A stretch of DNA of 64,000 bases from Altererythrobacter sp. C41. GTDB taxonomy: Bacteria > Pseudomonadota > Alphaproteobacteria > Sphingomonadales > Sphingomonadaceae. The notes under the pieces were generated by a model that saw only the letters and a program-made list of their open reading frames with translations, searched no databases and was not told the DNA's origin. Positions 47,282 to 55,938 of this stretch are shown one piece after another. The translations under genes were made by a program, and so were the position numbers. How positions within the stretch are numbered: position 1 is the first letter of the stretch; each line of letters begins with the position of its first letter. The stretch lies in the NCBI RefSeq assembly GCF_016803135.1, contig NZ_JAEVFE010000003.1:293599-357598 (forward strand), written 5' to 3'.

Positions 47282-48433
47282 TCAGTCGAGCGGACGCAGC
47301 CCGATCGCGTTGTAGCTTTGCGGCATTTCGTCGAGCCGGAAGGGGCGCAGGCGGCCGCCCTGGCGGTCGGGAAGCTGGCCGATCAGGAAGGTGCGCGCGA
47401 TCGGCTGCCTGCCCTTGGCCGTCAGGCGAACGCGCAGCAGCGGGACGTAGACCGCGGCGCGGCCCTGCGGGATCGCGCGGACTTGGCCCAGCGGCAGTCG
47501 CACCTCGTGGGCGAGCTCCCGGGTATCCCCCGGCTCGAGCGCATCGAGCGTGCTCAGCGGCGCGAGCGCGGTGGCGGGATCGGCGACCTGCTCGCCGATC
47601 GGCACGGCCCCGTGCGCGGTGACGAGATCGGCCTCGACCGCAACGCCCTCCCATCGTTCCGCGCCCTGGTTCTCGAGCACGAGCCGGAACGCGAAGGTCG
47701 CATTCATCATGCTCTTGCTCAGGCGGACGGGCAGGGCATGGAGCGTGACCGGAGCGGCCAGCGTCTTTCCGGGCAGCGGCGGCGGAGGAGGCGCGGGGCG
47801 GGCGGCGGGGGCCGGCGTCGGTGCCGGTCTGTCCGGCGGGGTCTCGCGGCGCACGAGCGGCGGCTCGACGACCGGCACGGGCGCCAGCGCTTCCCTGCGC
47901 CGGAGATACCAGAACGCCCCGCCGGCGATGCCGAGCGCCGCGATCAACGCGGCGAGCCAGATCATGATCGAACTGCCGCTTTCCGGCGGCTGGGCGGTGG
48001 TTGCAGCGGGCACGGAGGCTGCGGGCGGAATCGAGGGCGCGAATTCGGTCGGTTGCGGTGCCGGCTCGTCCGCCGGACTCGGCGTTGGCGACGGGGTGGC
48101 GGTCGGCGCGGTCTCCGGGACCGGTTGCGGCTGCTGCCGCGGCGTATCGGCCGGCGCGGGCCGGGCCGGCGTCGGGCGCGAGGCGGGCAGGGTCAGCGTC
48201 GGCGTCGGGGTGGGTGTCGGTGTGCTCGTCGTGGGCGTATCGGTCGGGATCACCCGCGGGGTCGTCCGCACCTCGGCTTCCGGATCGACCGGGCCCTGGA
48301 CCTCGGGCGTCGGCGTCGCGTCCGGATCGGGCGGCAACCGGAAGTCGCGCGCCGAGCCCGTCTGCTGCGCGAGCGACGGTGTGGCGAGCGCCAGGGCCAG
48401 AACGGCGGCCGAAACTGAAGTGCGAATGTCCAT
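47282..48433 (-). CDS. Pro/Thr-rich exported membrane protein of unknown function
   Basis: 383 aa, not recognised. A signal peptide ([18 protein letters not shown]) is followed by about 120 residues rich in Pro and Thr (PTPTPTPTLT), a single transmembrane helix (IMIWLAALIAALGIAGGAFWYL), a basic patch and a second proline-rich stretch. The C-terminal domain is folded (VTLHALPVRLSKSMMNATFAFR, LEPGDTRELAHEVRLPL), probably cytoplasmic. It lies 41 bp downstream of the preceding sulfur block but is a separate transcript judging by the gap to sseA on the same strand. Confidence 0.75.
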   Translation of the reverse strand: MDIRTSVSAAVLALALATPSLAQQTGSARDFRLPPDPDATPTPEVQGPVDPEAEVRTTPRVIPTDTPTTSTPTPTPTPTLTLPASRPTPARPAPADTPRQQPQPVPETAPTATPSPTPSPADEPAPQPTEFAPSIPPAASVPAATTAQPPESGSSIMIWLAALIAALGIAGGAFWYLRRREALAPVPVVEPPLVRRETPPDRPAPTPAPAARPAPPPPPLPGKTLAAPVTLHALPVRLSKSMMNATFAFRLVLENQGAERWEGVAVEADLVTAHGAVPIGEQVADPATALAPLSTLDALEPGDTRELAHEVRLPLGQVRAIPQGRAAVYVPLLRVRLTAKGRQPIARTFLIGQLPDRQGGRLRPFRLDEMPQSYNAIGLRPLD

Positions 48434-48541
48434 AAATCCCGAAGGTGTTCCCGAATCCCGGGTCGCGCTGAATAGGCTGTGAATCGCAAACGGCAAACCC
48501 GCGGGCTTGTGCACGTGACGCGATGAGACCACATGCGGCTT

Positions 48542-49000
48542 ATGAGCGACACACCGCAGACCACGCATCTCGGCCAGGCGAGCAGCCTGCCCGCCTCGCC
48601 CGAAGAGGCGCGGCTCGACTATGTCCCCAACCCGCGCACGGGCGCGCTGTACCTGGTGCGTTTCGCGGCGCCCGAATTTACCTCGCTGTGTCCGGTGACG
48701 GGCCAGCCGGACTTCGCGCATCTGGTGATCGACTATGCACCGGGTGACACGATCGTCGAATCGAAGAGCCTCAAGCTGTTCCTCGGCAGTTTCCGCAACC
48801 ACTGCGGGTTCCACGAGGATGTGACGGTCGGCATCGGGCAGCGGCTCGCCGCCGAGATGAAGCCGCGCTGGCTGCGCATCGGCGGCTACTGGTATCCGCG
48901 CGGCGGCATTCCGATCGACGTTTTCTGGCAGAGCGGCGCGCCGCCGGAAGAACTCTGGGTCCCCGATCAGGGCGTCGCCAGCTATCGAGGGCGGGGATGA
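48542..49000 (+). CDS. queF: 7-cyano-7-deazaguanine reductase
   Basis: NADPH-dependent reduction of preQ0 to preQ1 in queuosine synthesis. The 152 aa (short, unimodular form) have the catalytic Cys in [11 protein letters not shown], the conserved [20 protein letters not shown] and the Asp-containing GGIPIDVFW. An alternative Met lies at 48533. It overlaps fumC by 4 bp, an uncommon pairing. Confidence 0.95.
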   Translation: MSDTPQTTHLGQASSLPASPEEARLDYVPNPRTGALYLVRFAAPEFTSLCPVTGQPDFAHLVIDYAPGDTIVESKSLKLFLGSFRNHCGFHEDVTVGIGQRLAAEMKPRWLRIGGYWYPRGGIPIDVFWQSGAPPEELWVPDQGVASYRGRG

Positions 49001-50379
49001 GCGAGACGCGGACCGAAACCGACACCATGGGTCCGGTCGAGGTGCCGGCCGATGCCCTCTGGGGCGCGCAGACCCAGCGCTCGTTGCAGAATTTCCGCAT
49101 CGGTGGCGAACGCCTGCCGCTCCCGCTGATCCGCGCGCTGGGCACCGTCAAGCGGGCCGCGGCGGAGGCGAACCGCGATCTCGGCATTCTCGAACCGAAG
49201 CTCGCCGATGCGATCGTCGCGGCAGCGCAGGAAGTGATCGACGGCCGGCTCGACGACCAGTTTCCGCTGGTCGTGTGGCAGACAGGATCGGGCACGCAGT
49301 CGAACATGAACGCCAACGAAGTGATCGCCAACCGCGCGATCCAGATGCTCGGGGGCACGGTCGGCTCGAAGGCGCCGGTCCACCCGAACGATCACGTCAA
49401 CAAGAGCCAGTCGTCCAACGACACCTTCCCCAGCGCGATCCATATCGCGGCGGCGGGCGAGGTCGTGCGAACGCTCCTGCCCGCGCTGAGGGCCATGCAG
49501 GCCGATCTCAGCGCCAAGGCGAAGGATTGGGCCGATATCGTCAAGATCGGCCGCACGCATACGCAGGACGCTACGCCGCTGACGCTGGGGCAGGAATTCT
49601 CCGGCTACGCGGCGCAAGTCGCGAACGGGATCGCGCGGATCGAGGCGACGTTGCCCGGTCTTTACGAGCTGGCGCAGGGCGGCACGGCGGTCGGCACGGG
49701 GCTCAACGCGCCGGAGGGTTTTGCGGACAAAGTCGCCGACCGGATCGCCGCGATCACCGGCCTGCCGTTCACCAGCGCGCCGAACAAGTTCGAAGCGCTC
49801 GCCGCGCAGGACGCGCTGCTCTTCGCGCACGGGGCGCTCAACACGCTGGCGGCGAGCCTCTACAAGATCGCGAGCGACATTCGTCTACTCGGCTCCGGGC
49901 CCCGCTCAGGGCTGGGCGAACTGGCCTTGCCGGAGAACGAGCCGGGCAGCTCGATCATGCCGGGCAAGGTCAACCCGACCCAGTGCGAGGCGATGACGCA
50001 GGTCTGCATCGAGGTGTTCGGCAATCACGCCGCGCTGACGTTCGCCGGCAGCCAGGGGCAGTTCGAGCTCAACACATACCGCCCGATGATGGCGTGGAAC
50101 TTCCTGCGCTCGGTGCGCCTGCTCGCCGATGCGGCGGAGAGTTTCAGGGAGCATCTGCTGGAGGGCCTGGAGCCGCGGCGGGAGAACATCGCCCGCGGGG
50201 TGGAGAACTCGCTGATGCTGGTCACCGCGCTCGCGCCCGCGATCGGATACGACAAGGCGGCTGCGATCGCCAAGACGGCACACCGGGAAGGCCTGACCCT
50301 CCGCGAAGCCGCACTGCGGAGTGGCCACGTCACCGCCGAGGATTTCGACCGCCTCGTGCGGCCGGAGGACATGGTCTGA
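48997..50379 (+). CDS. fumC: Class II fumarate hydratase
   Basis: Iron-independent interconversion of fumarate and malate in the TCA cycle. The 460 aa have [55 protein letters not shown] and the signature [11 protein letters not shown]. Homotetramer. The first gene of the pair, queF, overlaps by ATGA. Full length and all catalytic residues intact. Confidence 0.97.
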   Translation: MSETRTETDTMGPVEVPADALWGAQTQRSLQNFRIGGERLPLPLIRALGTVKRAAAEANRDLGILEPKLADAIVAAAQEVIDGRLDDQFPLVVWQTGSGTQSNMNANEVIANRAIQMLGGTVGSKAPVHPNDHVNKSQSSNDTFPSAIHIAAAGEVVRTLLPALRAMQADLSAKAKDWADIVKIGRTHTQDATPLTLGQEFSGYAAQVANGIARIEATLPGLYELAQGGTAVGTGLNAPEGFADKVADRIAAITGLPFTSAPNKFEALAAQDALLFAHGALNTLAASLYKIASDIRLLGSGPRSGLGELALPENEPGSSIMPGKVNPTQCEAMTQVCIEVFGNHAALTFAGSQGQFELNTYRPMMAWNFLRSVRLLADAAESFREHLLEGLEPRRENIARGVENSLMLVTALAPAIGYDKAAAIAKTAHREGLTLREAALRSGHVTAEDFDRLVRPEDMV

Positions 50380-50444
50380 GCGGCCGCTGAGCGGCGCGAT
50401 CTCGGAATCGGCGAACCCGATACGTCAGCGCCATAGCGGCGGCG

Positions 50445-50654
50445 TCAGGTACCGCCGCCGTCGCTTTTCGGCGCGAGAATAGCGGCTGCCGAACCGTCCA
50501 GCAGCGGGAGGATGCCGTTTCGGACGAAGCGGGACAGTTCCGCCTCGTCCTCCAGGTCGATCGGGAACCGGTCCTCCGCGAGGATCAGCGCGAAACCTTG
50601 CGGCGCCCTGTAAGAGAGTTGGCAAACCAAGGGACTAGTTGAATTCCGCACCAT
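50445..50654 (-). CDS. Hypothetical small protein
   Basis: A 69-aa reading frame with sequence QGFALILAEDRFPIDLEDEAELSRF and no signal peptide. The alternation of acidic and hydrophobic residues looks protein-like, but I recognise no family and cannot see a strong ribosome binding site. It may be a remnant or a chance frame; transcription evidence would decide. Confidence 0.3.
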   Translation of the reverse strand: MVRNSTSPLVCQLSYRAPQGFALILAEDRFPIDLEDEAELSRFVRNGILPLLDGSAAAILAPKSDGGGT

Positions 50655-50686
50655 TTCGCTCTGCGCCGCCAGGAACGCGGGCAGCT

Positions 50687-50899
50687 TCAGGCGTAGTGAA
50701 AGGTGGTGAATATCACCGCTAACGCCAGACCGAACGCCATCAGCATCACGCCGGCGATACGCCTCGCGTAGATTCGCGGATCATCGTCTGCGTTGTCGCG
50801 GGATCGATCCGTCGGTCGCGGCGAAGGCTTCTTGAACGCGATGAGGAGCCCGGCCACGATCAGCAGCACGCAAAATGCATCGAACAGGAAAATGTTCAT
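50687..50899 (-). CDS. Small two-helix membrane protein
   Basis: 70 aa with an N-terminal hydrophobic helix (IFLFDAFCVLLIVAGLLIAF), a basic/acidic middle (SPRPTDRSRDNADDDPR) and a second helix (AGVMLMAFGLALAVIFTTF). The clear amphipathic layout and the Met at the helix start make it likelier to be real than its size suggests. Function unknown. Confidence 0.5.
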   Translation of the reverse strand: MNIFLFDAFCVLLIVAGLLIAFKKPSPRPTDRSRDNADDDPRIYARRIAGVMLMAFGLALAVIFTTFHYA

Positions 50900-51247
50900 C
50901 CCGGCTCCTCAAATGAACGACCGGCAATAGGGAAACCGGCGCCTCATACTATGGTCACCGGCGCAGAATCCAGGGTGCAATGGGTATGGAGAAGCGCGGC
51001 GGGCGCCGTTTTCGCTGCCGTTGACGACGCTCCGCCAAGGGCGATGACCGTGGTGGTCGGCTTTCGCAAGTTCGCGGTGACGGGTATCCGGCACCCGAAG
51101 CCGCAATTCGCCGCGCTCCGCCCTCGTGCATTCAGAGCGACCTTCACGCGGACGTGCCGGGCATGGGTGAAGACGGGCGGGTGGGTTGGGGAACGGATAT
51201 AAGGATTTCTTTATATATCTATTGACCCGCCACTGAAGAGCTCCGAA
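50900..51247. other. Non-coding stretch upstream of the riboswitch
   Basis: About 350 bp with no supported gene. The short frames here show no family or ribosome binding site. An AT-rich segment at about 51195-51225 stands out from the GC-rich surroundings and is the likely promoter region for the cobalamin riboswitch, though I cannot fix -35/-10 positions. Confidence 0.5.
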
Positions 51248-51440
51248 GAAGCGCAGGTCGAGGTTCTCCGCGCCGGCCCGCCGGCCCGGAGCTAAGACGG
51301 GAAGCCGGTGCGATGCCGGCGCTGCCCCCGCAACTGTAAGCGGCAAGCAGACAGTCGAGACGTGTCACTGGCGGACATCCGCCGGGAAGGCCGGACTGCC
51401 TGCGGTGACCCGCGAGCCAGGAGACCTGCCTCCGACTCGA
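51248..51440 (+). promoter_or_regulatory. Cobalamin (B12) riboswitch
   Basis: The conserved core is clear: GCCGGTGCGATGCCGGCGCTG, followed by CCCCCGCAACTGTAAGC, then a GTCACTG segment and GGGAAGG, ending with the B12 box AGCCAGGAGACCTGCC at 51415-51430. P1 closes between AGGT near 51250 and ACCT in the B12 box. It reads on the plus strand, so its target is the thioesterase gene starting at 51555. A stem CCCCG with CGGGG (51532-51548) lies between it and the ATG and covers the only GGGG that could act as ribosome binding site. Confidence 0.93.
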
Positions 51441-51554
51441 TAACGTCCACCGGCGGGGTGCCCGGTCTGGTCGCTTGCATGGCGCGCGGCTAGGCTTCCC
51501 GCAGCGTCCGGCGTGCGTGCCCGGCTGGTCCCCCGTCCTCATCGGGGTTCACGC

Positions 51555-52340
51555 ATGACAAAGATTCAAGATCCAAGCGCGAGGGTAGGACAGGCGGTCC
51601 AGCTCATTGACATGGTCTTCCCGGGTGACGCCAATCACCATGGCACCTTGTTCGGCGGCATCGCCCTCGCGCACATGGACAAAGTCGCGTTCCTGGCGGC
51701 GTCGCGGCACGGCCGTGCGCCTTTCGTCACTGCCTCGTCCGAGAAGATCGACTTCGCCGCGCCCGCGTTCGCAGGCGAAATGGTAGAGGTCACCGGGCGG
51801 GTGGTGCGGGTCGGCACGAGCTCGCTCGAGGTGGAGGTGGAACTGGTCGCGGAAGTGCCGGTGTCAGGGGAGCGGCGCCTGTGTACGCGCGGGTGCTTCA
51901 CACTGGTGGCGCGGAAGGGCCCTGACACGCTGCTGCCGCTGCCGCCATTGGTCCTTGACCCGACTTCGAAGGCGGAGGGCGTGCTGCGGCTCGCCGAGAT
52001 GGTCTTTCCGGGCCAGACCAATCACTACGGCACGCTGTATGGCGGCGATGCGCTGCGGATGATGGGGAAGGCCGCTTTCATCGCCGCGACCCGGCGCGCA
52101 CGGGCGGTGCTGGTCATGGCGTCCTCCGAGCGGATCGACTTCAGCGCACCGATCGGTGAAGGCGACATGGTCGAACTGGTGGCGGAGGTGACGAAGACCG
52201 GTCGCAGTTCGGTCGACGTCACGGTCGAACTATGGTCCGAGGCTCTATTGAGCGGCGCACGGCGACATGCCGCGACCGCGCGCTTCACACTGGTGGCCGT
52301 CGACGAGCAGGGGAAGCCCAAAGCCATTCAGCTCGCCTGA
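51555..52340 (+). CDS. Tandem-hotdog acyl-CoA thioesterase
   Basis: Hydrolyses acyl-CoA to free acid and CoA. The 261 aa hold two fused hotdog domains (about 13-120 and 142-255), each with the signature MVFPG..NH.GTL.GG. Domain 1 keeps both the Asn (N27) and the Asp (D42 in HMDK); domain 2 keeps Asn (N156) but has Gly (G171 in MMGK) at the Asp position. So only one of two possible active sites looks complete, similar to the asymmetric double-hotdog ACOT7. The substrate range is unknown. Control by the upstream cobalamin riboswitch is implied by position, about 115 nt from the B12 box. Its 3' end overlaps the convergent PepSY gene by 13 bp. Confidence 0.92.
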   Translation: MTKIQDPSARVGQAVQLIDMVFPGDANHHGTLFGGIALAHMDKVAFLAASRHGRAPFVTASSEKIDFAAPAFAGEMVEVTGRVVRVGTSSLEVEVELVAEVPVSGERRLCTRGCFTLVARKGPDTLLPLPPLVLDPTSKAEGVLRLAEMVFPGQTNHYGTLYGGDALRMMGKAAFIAATRRARAVLVMASSERIDFSAPIGEGDMVELVAEVTKTGRSSVDVTVELWSEALLSGARRHAATARFTLVAVDEQGKPKAIQLA

Positions 52341-53572
52341 GTCGCCAAGGACGGAAGGAGCAGGAGGGCGGTGGCGATCAGGGCCGCGCAGACCCAGCGC
52401 CAGCGCCCCATCCCCTGCCATAGACCGGAAAAGCTGCGCCCGATGCGGATCGCCCGCTCCCGCTCGCGCGCGATCCGCAGCGAATAGATGGCCGCACCGG
52501 AGAGGGAGAGCCCTGTCATCGCCAGTCCGAACAGGAACCACGGCACTTTCGTCCAGTAGCCGCCGAAAGTGCCGAAATGCAGCGGGTCGGCCATCTCGCC
52601 GATCCGCTGGTGCAGGTTCATGTCGCGCCCGTCGGTGGTCAACAGGACTTCGGCGGTGCGGGTGTCGACCCAGACGGCATTGGCGCGCGGTCGGACAAGG
52701 ACCGCCTCGTAATCGCCGTGCAGCTGGAGTAGCGGATTATCGTCGCTCGGCAGGATCACGCGTTGCACTTGCAGGTCGGGATAGGCGGCGCTTGCCGCCT
52801 CGAACGACGCGGAAAGACCGCCGATGCCGGCCGGCACCGCAGGTAGAGTCTCGCGCGCCACGCGCGGCGCGGCCGGCGCATCGAGGCCCAGGCTCTCGGC
52901 GAAATACCATACGCTGGTGAGTGAGATCAGCGCGACAAACCACAGCGACCAAACCCCCGCAAGCCGGTGGAAGTCGCCCCACCAGGTCCGCGCATCTCGG
53001 CGCCGCAGCGGCTTGGCAAAGCCGCGCCACCACTTCTTGTAGACCACGAACGAGGTGACGAGGCTTATCAGCAGGAGGAATGCGAGCGACGAGACGATCG
53101 GCACGCCGTACCTCACCGGCAGATTAAGGTGCCGGTGCATGTTGCGCAGCACGCGCTGCGCGCCGACCCATGGGCCTTCTCCCTGGATCACGCCCGTGGT
53201 CGGATGCGCATGGAGGAACCCAAGCGAGCCATCGGCGCGCTCGATCGTCACTTTGGCCGCGAAGGCGGACGTCGTCGGCGCATCGATTGCGCTCGCTTTC
53301 GCCACGCCGGGATAGGCGGCGGCATTTCGCGCGATGCTCGCCCAGGCGACGGGCCCCTCGACGCTCGATAGGGTAACGCGCAAACTCGGCTGCAGCAACC
53401 AATCTATCTCGTGGCTCATCACCGCCAATGTGCCCGTGAAGAGCACGAAGGTCATGAACAGGCTCAGTTTTAGGCCGACCCACTGGTGAACGGCCCACCA
53501 GGCGCGCGCGGCCTTCGGCGCGGGCTTCGCGCGGACCGGGCTCCCGCCGTCCATCCCGCGCACCATATCCAT
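52328..53572 (-). CDS. PepSY-associated TM domain protein (iron-uptake associated)
   Basis: 414 aa. Four membrane helices: KLSLFMTFVLFTGTLAVMSH, IVSSLAFLLLISLVTSFVVY, a mid-protein helix around LWFVALISLTSVWYFAES and the C-terminal VPWFLFGLAMTGLSLSGAAIY, with PepSY-like soluble segments between. Such proteins are commonly encoded after TonB-dependent siderophore receptors and may act as inner-membrane ferric-siderophore reductases. Its ATG shares one base with the receptor stop (TGATG), so it is coupled. Confidence 0.9.
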   Translation of the reverse strand: MDMVRGMDGGSPVRAKPAPKAARAWWAVHQWVGLKLSLFMTFVLFTGTLAVMSHEIDWLLQPSLRVTLSSVEGPVAWASIARNAAAYPGVAKASAIDAPTTSAFAAKVTIERADGSLGFLHAHPTTGVIQGEGPWVGAQRVLRNMHRHLNLPVRYGVPIVSSLAFLLLISLVTSFVVYKKWWRGFAKPLRRRDARTWWGDFHRLAGVWSLWFVALISLTSVWYFAESLGLDAPAAPRVARETLPAVPAGIGGLSASFEAASAAYPDLQVQRVILPSDDNPLLQLHGDYEAVLVRPRANAVWVDTRTAEVLLTTDGRDMNLHQRIGEMADPLHFGTFGGYWTKVPWFLFGLAMTGLSLSGAAIYSLRIARERERAIRIGRSFSGLWQGMGRWRWVCAALIATALLLLPSLATQAS

Positions 53573-55725
53573 CAGAAGCGGTAGCCGACTTCGAGGAAGA
53601 CCGACCGCGGCTCGCCCGGAAAATGGCCGGTGCGCGAGATGAATCCCGACGCAGCGTAGGTCCTGTCGAACAGGTTATCGACGCGCAGCATCGCCCGGAT
53701 CGGCCCGGTCTCGTAGATGAGCGACGCATCGAAGGTCATGTAGGCGTTGACCGGTTGCCCATCGATGCTGAGCCGATCGGAGACGTAGTCGCCTCCGAGC
53801 GCCGCGGCGAGCCCGAGCGCAGGAAACTGATAGCGCGTCCAGAAGCCGAGTTGGTGCTCTGGCGCATTGGCGAAGCGGTCGCCGACGTTGTTGGAGAACC
53901 CGCCGCCCCCATTGTCCCCGGTGATCCGTGTGTCGTTATAGGCGTAGGCGAGCGTGACGACCCAATTTGGCGTGACATCCGCTGCAACGTCGACATCGAT
54001 GCCCTTGCTGGTGATCTCGCCGAGCGCGATCAGATCGTCGACCCCGTCGCCGCCTATATCGCCGCGCGGGTCGGCCTGCAGAATGTTCGTCCGCCGGATG
54101 CGATAGACCGACAGCGATGACTGAATGCGTCCTCCCGCCAAAGCCGTCTTGATCCCGCCTTCGACGATGTCGCCTGAGGTTGGCGCGAACGGACCGCCGG
54201 CGAGCGGATTCTGCGAGCTGGCGCCCTGCGGCTCGAAGCTGGTCGCGTACTGGCCGAAGGCGGAGATCTCGTCGGTCAGGCGGTAGACCGCGCCTGCGCG
54301 GTAAGTGGTCTCCTCGTCCTCGAACACGATGCCGTCGGCGTTGTCGGAGAAACTGTCGCGCCGGACCCCGCCAACCAGGATCAGCCGGCCGATCGTAAGC
54401 TCGTCGAGAAGATAGAAGCCGGTCCGCTCGGCATCGGTCAGGGTGACGGTGAACGGCCCCTGATTGTAAGTGGCAGGGTCGGACATGCCGTATTCGGGAT
54501 CGAACAGGCTCAGCGGCCCAGGAAGACCCGCGGTCGGCCGCTCGCCGCCGCGCAGCGAGCGGCCCTGGAAGTGCTGGTCGGAGATGAAGTGGTCGAAGCC
54601 GGCCAGTACGCGGTTGCGGATTGACGGCGCAAGCTCGGCGGCCCAGACTGCATTCGCGCCGAAAGACCAGGTCTCCTGCTCGCGCCGCTGGTCGCGGAAT
54701 TCGCGGATCGTGGCATCGATCACACCGTCCCCGTCGGAATCGAACAGCCCGCGCGGTTCGTGGTAATTCTGGACCTCGACCGCTTTGTTGTAACGGACCG
54801 TGCCGTCGAGCGTGAGGCCCGCCAGCGGCTCGGCTTCCAACCGAGCCTGGAGAACGTCGGATTTCAGGTTGAGGAAATCGGTCGGTTCGTTGTGGTTCCA
54901 GCGGCGACTGGCCAGGAACTCGCCGTTGTCATCGACGGGTACGCCGCGCAGCCGATTGGCATCGAGTTCCTGATCGTAGCGTGTGGCCTGGATATCGAGC
55001 CGGACGGGGCCGGGATCGAACGACACGCCGCCATCGGCGACAAGGGTGCGCGAAGCGGCGTTGTAGCGAAACGTGCCGCGGTCTTCGTAGAAGAGCCCTC
55101 CGCGTGCAGCGAAGCCTCTGCCGAGCGGCGCGTTGAGTTCGGCCGACCCGCCCCAACGGTCCTCCGTTCCAGCGATCGCCTTGATCTCGCCGGTCAAGGC
55201 GTCAGCCTGGGCCTTCTTCGTGATATAGTTGAACAGACCACCCGGCGCGCCGGGCCCGTAGAGCATTCCGGCCGGACCCTTGAGGAACTCGACCCGTTCG
55301 ATGTTGAAAAGGTGCGGCACGGAAAAGCCCGCATAGGGATCGCCGCGCAACCCGTCGTAGAATATCTCCTCCTGCCGAAAGCCGCGCGCGGTCACGCCGG
55401 CATAGCTGAAGAAGCTGACGCCCGAGATGTTGCGATAGAGATCCTGCGCATCCCTGGCGCCCTGATCCTCGATCAACTGCTCTGAGATGGTCGTGATGAC
55501 CAGGCTCGATTCCAGGGGCGGCGTTGCCATCTTGCCCGAGGTGGTCTCGTCGACGCGATAGAGCTTTTGCGCGCGGCCGGTGACGATGATCACGCCGCCA
55601 GCGTCGGCTCCCTGTTCGGCCTCTCCTATCTGCTCGTTTGGAACATCTTGCGCCAGCAATGGAGCGGACAGGAAGCTGCCCGCCAAGAAAACCAGCTTTA
55701 GACGGCGCGCAACATGCCCGAACAC
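53572..55725 (-). CDS. TonB-dependent siderophore receptor
   Basis: Outer-membrane 22-strand barrel of 717 aa taking up ferric siderophores with energy from TonB. A signal peptide ends near APLLAQ; the plug domain has GVIIVTGRAQKLY, the segment DLYRNISGVSFFSYAGVTARGF and VEFLKGPAGMLYGPGAPGGLFNYITKK. The barrel ends with the expected C-terminal Phe (VFLEVGYRF). It shows the FhuA/FoxA-like ferrichrome/hydroxamate group layout, but the ligand is not predictable. Expression is likely Fur-controlled (dyad at 55740). An in-frame companion is the coupled PepSY gene. Confidence 0.94.
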   Translation of the reverse strand: MFGHVARRLKLVFLAGSFLSAPLLAQDVPNEQIGEAEQGADAGGVIIVTGRAQKLYRVDETTSGKMATPPLESSLVITTISEQLIEDQGARDAQDLYRNISGVSFFSYAGVTARGFRQEEIFYDGLRGDPYAGFSVPHLFNIERVEFLKGPAGMLYGPGAPGGLFNYITKKAQADALTGEIKAIAGTEDRWGGSAELNAPLGRGFAARGGLFYEDRGTFRYNAASRTLVADGGVSFDPGPVRLDIQATRYDQELDANRLRGVPVDDNGEFLASRRWNHNEPTDFLNLKSDVLQARLEAEPLAGLTLDGTVRYNKAVEVQNYHEPRGLFDSDGDGVIDATIREFRDQRREQETWSFGANAVWAAELAPSIRNRVLAGFDHFISDQHFQGRSLRGGERPTAGLPGPLSLFDPEYGMSDPATYNQGPFTVTLTDAERTGFYLLDELTIGRLILVGGVRRDSFSDNADGIVFEDEETTYRAGAVYRLTDEISAFGQYATSFEPQGASSQNPLAGGPFAPTSGDIVEGGIKTALAGGRIQSSLSVYRIRRTNILQADPRGDIGGDGVDDLIALGEITSKGIDVDVAADVTPNWVVTLAYAYNDTRITGDNGGGGFSNNVGDRFANAPEHQLGFWTRYQFPALGLAAALGGDYVSDRLSIDGQPVNAYMTFDASLIYETGPIRAMLRVDNLFDRTYAASGFISRTGHFPGEPRSVFLEVGYRF

Positions 55726-55739
55726 ACGACCTCCCTTTA

Positions 55740-55758
55740 TTTGCGAATCGATCGCAAA
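55740..55758 (-). promoter_or_regulatory. Fur-box-like dyad before the siderophore receptor
   Basis: TTTGCGAATCGATCGCAAA is a 19-bp inverted repeat in 9-1-9 layout (7 perfect base pairs per half), ending 15 bp before the receptor ATG, with the ribosome binding site AAGGGAGG between. This matches the size and position of iron-responsive operators. A second dyad, ATTGCGAAGCAAT (55778-55790), lies 20 bp further upstream. Confidence 0.55.
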
Positions 55759-55938
55759 GGCCTCTAGTGAGATAGCTATTGCGAAGCAATCTCATAATAA
55801 GAGGGTATCGTTGTCTGTGTCCGGGCCGAGGCAAGTTGCCTCCAAGAATCGACGACGGGCCTTGGTGACGTGGTCCACTTGACCACGTCAGCACAATTCT
55901 CGCAGGACGGCATGTACTCGGAGGAAAGGGAGGAACGG

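Noticed and set aside
47282..48433. Coiled-coil or S-layer protein reading for the Pro/Thr-rich gene
   Set aside because: The repeats are low-complexity PT runs, not heptads, and there is a single clear membrane helix.
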